Assembly: GCA_002298155.1 (NCBI GenBank)
Contig: DBME01000336.1
Coordinates: 1 to 12,724, forward strand
Source: Holophagaceae bacterium UBA706
GTDB taxonomy: Bacteria; Acidobacteriota; Holophagae; Holophagales; Holophagaceae
Direction of reading: 5' to 3'
Length of the DNA stretch: 12,724 bases
How positions within the stretch are numbered: position 1 is the first letter of the stretch; every line of letters starts with the position of its first letter. A model generated the notes under the pieces. The model ran no database searches. It was not told the DNA's origin and saw nothing but the letters and a program-made list of their open reading frames with translations. Made by a program: the position numbers and the translations under genes. This document shows positions 7,584-12,724 of the stretch, in pieces.

Positions 7584-9023
7584 CTAGAACAGCGACCAGA
7601 GCAGCTGGTTGGTGACCTCGTGGTGGAACTGGATCTCCGAGGCCTTGACGATGGCGCCCAGGGCCTTGGGGCAGCGTTCGGCCTGGGCGATCTTCACCTC
7701 GGTGAACTTGGCGTGGATGTCCTCGCCGAGCTGCTCGGCCAGGAACCGTGAGCCCCGGAAGAGCCGGATGGCGTCGTGGATGTTGTCGGGCAGGAAGCGG
7801 GTGCGGGGCCGCTTGGTGGTGTCCTCCGCCTCCAGGGACGCACCCTCCAGCCCCGTGCGGAGCAGGGAGTAATAGAGCATGTAGGGGTTGGCGTCGGGAC
7901 CGACCGACCGCACCTCGATGCGCGCGGACTGCTCGTTGCCCAGGGGGATGCGGATCATGGAGCCGCGGTCCGTGGGGGAGACCTTGATCTGGTTGGGGGC
8001 TTCGAAGTGGGGGTCCAGGCGCCGGTAGGCGTTCACGCTGGGGTTCAGCAGGAGGCAGAGCTCGGCGGCGTTGGCCAGGATTCGGTTGAGGAAGTCCCAG
8101 GCGCGGGGGGAGAGGCCGTCGCGGCCCTTGGCGTCATGGAAGAGGTTCTTGCCATCCTTGGCGAAGGAGAGGTTCGTGTGCATGCCGTTGCCGTTGACGC
8201 CGGCCACGGGCTTGGGGAGGAAGCTGGCCGTGAGGCCCATCTGGGCCGCCACCTGGCGGGCCAGGAGCTTGTAGAGCTGCACCTGGTCGGCGGCGATGTT
8301 CACTTCGGCGTACTTGTAGTTCATCTCGAACTGGGAGGGGGCCACCTCCGGGTGGTCCTTCTCGTTGCCGAAGCCCATGGCGCGCTGCGCCTCGGCCGCG
8401 GAATCGATGAAGGCGCGCAGGCTGTCGCCGGGCAGCGAGTGGTAGTAGCCGCCCGTGGAGATGAACTCGAAGGCGCCGGTCTCGTGGTAGTGGCGCTCGG
8501 CGTCACGGCCCTTGAAGAGGAAGCCCTCGATCTCGTTGGCGGCGTTCATGACGACGCCTTCCTTGGCGTAGAGGGCCTCGGTGTAGTCCCGGAGCCGGGC
8601 CCGGAAGTCGGAGGCGTAGGGGGTGCCGTCCTTCTCCATGACGAAGCCGAACACCAGCACCTTGCCCGCCCCGAAGATGTCCGCCGGGAGCCAGTAGAAC
8701 GCGGGCCAGTCGATGGCCAGCCGGAGGTCGGATTCCGCCTGGGCGGAGAACCCGCGGATGGAGGAGCCGTCGAAGGTGAGGTTGTCGTACGACTTGAGGA
8801 GGTACTTCTTGTCGTAGTCCAGCATGTGGAGCCGACCTTCGATGTCGGTGAAGCAGACCGTCACGGCCTTGATGCGCTTCTCGCCGGCCAGGTAGGCCAT
8901 GCGCTCTTCCCGGATCTGGTCCACCGGCACCCGGTCCAGGCGCTGCTGCTTGGCGTGGAGGTTCATTTCCTCCAGGGTGTCGTAGGGAATCTCCAGGAAG
9001 TCCCGCAGGCCGTCGATCGCCAT
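7584..9023 (-). CDS. glnA: Glutamine synthetase type I, adenylylation tyrosine absent
   Basis: A 479-residue cytoplasmic enzyme of the usual GSI length, expected to make glutamine from glutamate, ammonia and ATP as a dodecamer. The N-terminal beta-grasp is near 50-110 with FDGSS at 84-88 (Asp85 matches the ammonium-site Asp). Catalytic-domain landmarks follow: NEIEGFLF (163-170), EVAPSQFE with Glu226 and Glu233, KPVAGVNGNGMH with His282, FEAPN with Glu341 (flap Glu), and RIEVR (368-372). Where adenylylated enzymes have NLYDLP, this one reads NIHDAI, with His416 at the tyrosine position, so control by GlnE is unlikely. The segment around 100-140 departs from the canonical PDPST...CD pattern, so a related ligase activity is not excluded. 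The ATG at 9023 has GGAGG seven bases upstream. The frame stays open far upstream but only as antisense to the helicase. Confidence 0.92.
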   Translation of the reverse strand: MAIDGLRDFLEIPYDTLEEMNLHAKQQRLDRVPVDQIREERMAYLAGEKRIKAVTVCFTDIEGRLHMLDYDKKYLLKSYDNLTFDGSSIRGFSAQAESDLRLAIDWPAFYWLPADIFGAGKVLVFGFVMEKDGTPYASDFRARLRDYTEALYAKEGVVMNAANEIEGFLFKGRDAERHYHETGAFEFISTGGYYHSLPGDSLRAFIDSAAEAQRAMGFGNEKDHPEVAPSQFEMNYKYAEVNIAADQVQLYKLLARQVAAQMGLTASFLPKPVAGVNGNGMHTNLSFAKDGKNLFHDAKGRDGLSPRAWDFLNRILANAAELCLLLNPSVNAYRRLDPHFEAPNQIKVSPTDRGSMIRIPLGNEQSARIEVRSVGPDANPYMLYYSLLRTGLEGASLEAEDTTKRPRTRFLPDNIHDAIRLFRGSRFLAEQLGEDIHAKFTEVKIAQAERCPKALGAIVKASEIQFHHEVTNQLLWSLF

Positions 9024-9041
9024 GATGCATCCTCCAACAAC

Positions 9042-9059
9042 AAGCCTTAAATTAGGCTT
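9042..9059. promoter_or_regulatory. Palindrome in glutamine synthetase leader
   Basis: AAGCCT-TAAATT-AGGCTT is an inverted repeat with perfect 6-bp arms, 18 to 36 bases before the glutamine synthetase start. It lies just downstream of the candidate promoter, so it could be a repressor operator or a leader hairpin. Arms of this length occur by chance a few times in a window this size; only the position supports a role. Confidence 0.35.
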
Positions 9060-9069
9060 TGTTAACATA

Positions 9070-9098
9070 AAATTACGTACTTTTAGTCTAGTCGGCAA
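9070..9098 (-). promoter_or_regulatory. Candidate sigma-70-type promoter for glutamine synthetase
   Basis: On the minus strand TTGCCG (9098-9093) is followed after 17 bases by TAATTT (9075-9070), a good -35 and a fair -10. It lies within an AT-rich block (about 9040-9135) that contrasts sharply with the high-GC surroundings. Transcription would start near 9063, leaving about a 40-base leader carrying the palindrome and the GGAGG site. I see no sigma-54 motif. Confidence 0.4.
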
Positions 9099-9188
9099 GA
9101 AAATTAATTTAACGATGCCTTGGTATCTATTTTTCAGCCCGGGCCCTGGCCCCTTCCGCTTTCGCCCAATTTCCGCCATTCTGAAACC

Positions 9189-11255
9189 ATGCAGCACCCC
9201 ATGGACCCCTACTTCGCACCCCCGGAAGGCCGCATCTTCAGTTGTTTCCCGGGCGCAGAGGCGCGGCAGGGGCAGAAGGAGATGGCGGAGCTCGTGGCCG
9301 ATGCCATCCGGGACGGGGCGGCGCGGTTCGACGCCTGGCGGAACGGGGGCGGCAACAAGGATTGCAAGCCGGACGCCCTGGTGCAGGCCATCGAGGCGGG
9401 CACGGGCACCGGCAAGTCCCTGGGCTACCTGGTGCCGGCCCTGGCCACGGGGCGCAGGCCGGTGGTGGTGGCCACCCGCACCAAGCAGCTCCAGCGCCAG
9501 CTCCTGGAGGACGACCTCCCCCGGGCCCGGGGCATCCTCGGCCGGGACGTGAAGGCCGTCCTCGCCAAGGGCCGCAGCAACTACCTCTGCAAGGAGGCCT
9601 GGGAGACCCTCGAGGCCCATCCCCCCGCGGAGCTCACCGTGGCCGACCACGGGCTCTGGCTGGCCATGGGCCGCTGGGCCCGGGAGACCCGCACCGGGGA
9701 CCGGGAGGAGCTGGGCCGGTACGGAGAAGGGGAGTCCGAGCTCTGGGACAAGACCAACGCCCGCGCCGAGCGCTGCACGGGGCGGCAGTGCCCCCACTAC
9801 GAGGACTGCCACCTCACCGTCCTCCGCCAGGAGATCCTGGAGGCCGACCTGGTGGTGGCCAACCACGCCCTGCTGCTGGCCGACCGGGTTCTGCGGGAAT
9901 CCGCCTTCGGCCAGGTGCTGCCCGACGCCCCCGTGCTCATCCTGGACGAGGCCCACGAGATCGAGGAGCAGCTCACGGAGAGCTGTTCGGAGCAGTGGTC
10001 CAACCGGGCCATGACCATGCTCTTCCGGGACATCTCGGACGAATCCGCCAAGGAGCCCGACAGCGCCCTCCTGGACACCCTCATGGTGCCCTGGGAGGAC
10101 GCCTGGAACGCCCTGCTGGCCACGGTGCCCCAGGGCGCCGGTACCCTGGGCTTCGAGGATGACCGGCTCGACCTCAAGCCCTTGGCGGACGCCGTGGGCG
10201 CCTGGGTGGAAGCGGGCCAGGCGGTGTGGAAGGAGACCAAGCGTCTAGCGGCCCGCCGCGTGGACGGCCAGTCCGAGGACCTCACCTGGCGCAAGCTGGC
10301 GGAGCGGGTGGGCCTGGCCTTCGCGCGCATGGAGCAGATCTTCGCGCAGCCCCAGGGCTGGGTCTCCACCATCACCCGGGAAGGGCCCCAGATGGTGCTC
10401 TTCAAGGCCAATCCCGTGGACGTGCGGCCCTTCTTCCACCAGCATCTGCGCCGGGGTTTCGAGACGGTGATCCTCACCTCCGCCACCCTCCGGGACGGCC
10501 GGGGCTTCAAGGGCCTCAAGCTGCGCCTGGGCTTCTCCGAGGACGAGGCCGACCGCAGCCGCCACGTGGAAAGCCCCTTCGACTTCCCCAACCAGGGAAT
10601 GCTCTTCATCCCGCCGGACCTCCCGGCCCGCCGCCCCGGCCGCGACGCCGTGGGCGACCCCGCCTGGGTGGAGGCGAGCCTCGACGCCATGGAGCGCCTC
10701 ATCACCGCCAGCCGGGGCCGCGCCCTGGTGCTCTTCACCAGCCGCAAGATGCTGGCCGCCTTCCGCCCCCGCCTGGAGTCGGCCCTGCCCGGCATCACCT
10801 TCTTCGTGCAGGGCGAGGGCATGACCCGCTCGGCCATGATGGAGCGTTTCAAGCACACGCCCCAGGCCGCCCTGCTGGGCCTTGCCAGCTTCTGGCAGGG
10901 TGTGGACCTGCCCGGGGACGCCCTCACGCTGGTGATCGTGACGGCCCTCCCCTTCGCGCCCCCCGACGACCCCGTCCTCCAGGCCCGGGTGCGGGAGGCG
11001 GACACCCTCCAGTCCGGCCTGGGCTTCATCGGCATCCAGGTGCCCCAGATGACCCTGAAGCTCAAGCAGGGCATCGGCCGCCTCATCCGCACCCGCACCG
11101 ACCGCGGGGCCGTGTGCATCCTGGACCCCCGCATGATGCTCCCCCACGAGGATCCCAACGGCAAGCGCTACGCGGCGCAGGTGCGCGCGGCACTGCCGCC
11201 CTTTCCCCTCAGCCGGGACTGGGGCGAGGTGGAGGGGTTCCTGCGGGGGTTGTAG
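9189..11255 (+). CDS. dinG: DinG/YoaA-type ATP-dependent DNA helicase (XPD-like, Fe-S)
   Basis: A 688-residue superfamily 2 helicase, probably 5'-3', unwinding R-loops, forked or repair intermediates. Walker A is EAGTGTGKS (69-77). Four cysteines (134, 196, 201, 207) form the Fe-S cluster site; the last three have C-x4-C-x5-C spacing as in E. coli DinG. The DEAH box is at 253-256, then TSATL (430-434), FWQGVDLPG (568-576) and QGIGRLIR (627-634). No exonuclease domain is present. The start is uncertain: ATGs at 9120, 9189 and 9201 are all in frame and none has a clear Shine-Dalgarno site. I prefer 9189 because it lies beyond the AT-rich promoter block. The gene is divergent from glutamine synthetase, and no LexA-like box is evident. 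Its last 47 bp overlap the convergent gene. Confidence 0.92.
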   Translation: MQHPMDPYFAPPEGRIFSCFPGAEARQGQKEMAELVADAIRDGAARFDAWRNGGGNKDCKPDALVQAIEAGTGTGKSLGYLVPALATGRRPVVVATRTKQLQRQLLEDDLPRARGILGRDVKAVLAKGRSNYLCKEAWETLEAHPPAELTVADHGLWLAMGRWARETRTGDREELGRYGEGESELWDKTNARAERCTGRQCPHYEDCHLTVLRQEILEADLVVANHALLLADRVLRESAFGQVLPDAPVLILDEAHEIEEQLTESCSEQWSNRAMTMLFRDISDESAKEPDSALLDTLMVPWEDAWNALLATVPQGAGTLGFEDDRLDLKPLADAVGAWVEAGQAVWKETKRLAARRVDGQSEDLTWRKLAERVGLAFARMEQIFAQPQGWVSTITREGPQMVLFKANPVDVRPFFHQHLRRGFETVILTSATLRDGRGFKGLKLRLGFSEDEADRSRHVESPFDFPNQGMLFIPPDLPARRPGRDAVGDPAWVEASLDAMERLITASRGRALVLFTSRKMLAAFRPRLESALPGITFFVQGEGMTRSAMMERFKHTPQAALLGLASFWQGVDLPGDALTLVIVTALPFAPPDDPVLQARVREADTLQSGLGFIGIQVPQMTLKLKQGIGRLIRTRTDRGAVCILDPRMMLPHEDPNGKRYAAQVRAALPPFPLSRDWGEVEGFLRGL

Positions 11256-12210
11256 GCTTGCGTGCGAAGGCGGAGAGCGCCTCTTCAAGGTTCATGAGGT
11301 TCCCCGTGGGGCCTGGGAAGACGGGCAGGTCCATGCCGGGAAGCAGGACAGGCTCACCCGCCGTGCCTTCGAAAAGGTCCAACGGCACGGCCACCAGGCC
11401 AAGCTCCTCGACCTTCCGCACGAGCCAGGCCTCGGTGTCGTCCTTGGGAAGCACCTGCCAGCAGAGATCCGTCAGGGGTTCCGGGTCCGCCAGGTCGCGG
11501 TAGGCGCGCGGCGTCAGCCCCAGCTTGACCTCCTTGATCCGGTCCTCCAGGGGCCGGAAGACGAAGAGCCTCCGGGCCAGGGGATTGTACAGGAGCGGGA
11601 ACTCGAGGATCTGCACGGATTCGTAGCCGGCTTGGAGGGTGGCGGCGGCCACGGGCGGAACCTTCCGGCCCCATTCCATGCAGCCCGGATCAGGGTAGGG
11701 GGCCAGGATCCGGGTGGCGCCGCGCTCCCCGGGTTCCACCGCCTCCAGGAGGGCCCGGAACGTGCGGGTGCGGGGATCGGCGGTGCACACCAGGAGGATG
11801 TGCCCCGTCATGTCCACCTCGAAGTCCATGAACTCCACGGCCGGGGCGGCCATGAGCACCCAGGCCCCCCGTCCGGGATCCCGCCGGAGGATGCGGTTCC
11901 CGTCCATGCGCCACAGCGCGCCGTCCCGCCACTTGCGCCGGGCGCGCTGGAGGCCGGAGGCATGGGCAGGCTCCTCCTCCTGCCAGCGGGAGGCGAGGCG
12001 CCACCGCACCCCAGGCTTGTCCAGGGCCGGATCGAAGAGGCAGGTGCGGTCCCCCAGCACCAGGAACCGCTGGTGGTCGAAGCCCTGTCCCGCGTCCAGC
12101 GGAAGGTCCCGGGCGCAGCGCCCGGTTACGAGGGGCGGCGTCTGCGCATGGACCGGGCCCAGGGCGATCACCGACGCCAGGGCGAGCTCAATTGCACTTG
12201 GATGAGTCAA
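11209..12210 (-). CDS. Exported protein of unknown function, TTG start
   Basis: A 333-residue protein I do not recognise. The likely start is TTG at 12210, with GGGGAA six bases upstream; it overlaps the preceding small gene by 23 bp in another frame. A signal-like segment (residues 9-22, cut near VHA|QT) lacks the usual basic N-terminal residues and contains a Glu, so export is probable but not certain. The middle has repeated short beta-type patterns (RRDPGRGAWVLM, DFEVDMTGHILLVCTAD) that vaguely suggest beta-propeller blades; this is only an impression. The C terminus is rich in Pro (TTPAGTPPPRPSPG) and is encoded partly opposite the end of the helicase gene. Overlap with the Cys-rich gene suggests co-expression and a joint role outside the cytoplasm. 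Confidence 0.7.
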   Translation of the reverse strand: MTHPSAIELALASVIALGPVHAQTPPLVTGRCARDLPLDAGQGFDHQRFLVLGDRTCLFDPALDKPGVRWRLASRWQEEEPAHASGLQRARRKWRDGALWRMDGNRILRRDPGRGAWVLMAAPAVEFMDFEVDMTGHILLVCTADPRTRTFRALLEAVEPGERGATRILAPYPDPGCMEWGRKVPPVAAATLQAGYESVQILEFPLLYNPLARRLFVFRPLEDRIKEVKLGLTPRAYRDLADPEPLTDLCWQVLPKDDTEAWLVRKVEELGLVAVPLDLFEGTAGEPVLLPGMDLPVFPGPTGNLMNLEEALSAFARKPTTPAGTPPPRPSPG

Positions 12211-12475
12211 CGATGGTTCCCCAGGTGGAATCGGTGTAGGTGCAGAAGAGGATGCAGCGGAAGCCCGTGGACATCCCGGACTTGTACTCGCACTTCACCG
12301 GCCGGTGCCCATGCTGGTCCATTTCGGGACAGCCCTTGGCGTTGCACGTGAGGTCCTCCACCGCGGCCATGGGCCGCTGGGGATCGGCGAGGGCCGTCTG
12401 GAGCGGAGCGTCCTGCGCCTGAAGCTGGGGGCATCCCAGGGCAAAGGCGATGAATATCGAGTTAATAAATGTCAT
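12188..12475 (-). CDS. Small secreted six-cysteine protein, unknown function
   Basis: A 95-residue protein. The first 20 residues are a hydrophobic signal-like segment (cut near LQA|QD), with no Lys or Arg in its short N-region. The mature part carries exactly six cysteines (44, 49, 62, 74, 78, 94), spaced x4, x12, x11, x3, x15, an even number that suits three disulfides in the periplasm or outside. A Cys at 15 within the signal follows ALG, a poor lipobox, so lipidation is less likely. The ATG has AAGGG seven bases upstream, and the first 14 codons are AT-rich compared with the rest. It is first in a unit with the overlapping downstream exported gene. I do not recognise the family; a secreted effector, an inhibitor or a small structural protein are equally open. 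Confidence 0.7.
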   Translation of the reverse strand: MTFINSIFIAFALGCPQLQAQDAPLQTALADPQRPMAAVEDLTCNAKGCPEMDQHGHRPVKCEYKSGMSTGFRCILFCTYTDSTWGTIVDSSKCN

Positions 12476-12500
12476 AAAATGGCCCTTAAAATAGAATTCA

Positions 12501-12528
12501 AGTCTAAGTCAGTAAAATTATCTGGCAA
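12501..12528 (-). promoter_or_regulatory. Candidate promoter for the Cys-rich secreted gene
   Basis: On the minus strand TTGCCA (12528-12523) is followed after 16 bases by TAGACT (12506-12501), inside an AT-rich block at about 12450-12580. Transcription would begin near 12494, leaving only about 18 bases before the ATG, just enough for the AAGGG site. An alternative pair, TTTACT with TATTTT 17 bases later, lies closer to the gene. Confidence 0.3.
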
Positions 12529-12643
12529 GTGAAATGAATTTTATTAACAAAGTATGGTTAACCATCAAATAATGCGCAAATCATTCAAGCTGCGACCCAC
12601 CACGCATATAGTGAGCGGTGTGAATCCGGGAGAAACTGATCAT

Positions 12644-12680
12644 ACGCAGAGATGCGCAGAGGCGCTGAGGACGCGGAGAA
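12644..12680. repeat. Degenerate CGCAGAGG-type tandem repeat
   Basis: Four successive 8-10 base variants, ACGCAGAGA, TGCGCAGAGG, CGCTGAGG and ACGCGGAGAA, stand in a noncoding stretch. The even spacing and shared CGC-x-GAG core suggest a small dispersed intergenic repeat. Only one copy is in the window. The rest of 12476-12724 holds the promoter region described separately and no gene that I can support. Confidence 0.45.
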
Positions 12681-12724
12681 CCGCACCCACCGCGCCGCAA
12701 GCATGGCCGTCCAGGGTTTTGACG

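Noticed and set aside
7776..9050. A 424-codon open frame opposite glutamine synthetase
   Set aside because: Composition typical of a shadow of a high-GC gene; no motifs, and the minus-strand enzyme is unambiguous.
9024..9956. N-terminal extension of glutamine synthetase
   Set aside because: It is antisense to the helicase and crosses the AT-rich promoter; the ATG at 9023 has a good ribosome site and gives the normal family length.
12554..12565. Perfect 12-bp palindrome ATGGTTAACCAT
   Set aside because: About three such palindromes are expected by chance in this window, and its position, 60-70 bases before the likely start of transcription, gives only weak support.
12704..12724. ATG with an open frame to the right edge (MAVQGFD)
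   Set aside because: Only seven codons are visible and there is no ribosome site, so it cannot be supported as a gene.

Overview
The window is high-GC bacterial DNA, roughly two-thirds G+C by eye. It is densely coded on both strands with short spacers. Signal peptides, a probable outer-membrane beta-barrel and DUF3857/transglutaminase proteins point to a Gram-negative cell. The gene content and style would suit an acidobacterium of the Holophagae (Geothrix/Holophaga type), but that placement is inference. I see no rRNA, tRNA, CRISPR array, transposase or phage gene.

Layout. (1) 1-1267 (-): 5' part of a PLP-dependent group II amino-acid decarboxylase, cut by the window edge. (2) 1361-5328 (-): two tandem exported DUF3857/transglutaminase-like proteins joined by a 4-bp GTGA overlap. 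The downstream one keeps the Cys-His-Asp triad and the upstream one has lost the Cys. A hairpin at 1312-1346 separates them from the decarboxylase. (3) 5329-5547: divergent spacer with a CRP/HcpR-like inverted repeat. (4) 5548-7535 (+): a six-helix membrane protein resembling Mpv17/PMP22, overlapping by GTGA a porin-like barrel of the alginate-export type. (5) 7540-7565: a hairpin between convergent genes. (6) 7584-9023 (-): a type I glutamine synthetase without the adenylylation tyrosine, behind an AT-rich promoter region with a palindrome. (7) 9189-11255 (+): a DinG/XPD-type iron-sulfur helicase. (8) 11209-12475 (-): a small secreted six-cysteine protein overlapping an unrecognised exported protein, whose tail overlaps the 3' end of the helicase gene. 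(9) 12476-12724: an AT-rich promoter region and a short degenerate CGCAGAGG-type repeat, with no supportable gene.

How they fit together. The window reads as several small independent units: envelope proteins (two DUF3857 proteins, a membrane protein plus barrel, a secreted pair), nitrogen assimilation, and DNA repair. Nothing forms a clear known defence or biosynthetic cluster. The least explained parts are the active/degenerate transglutaminase pair, the Cys-rich secreted pair, the Mpv17-like/barrel pair, and the shared A|Q signal-peptide junction in four of the five exported proteins.
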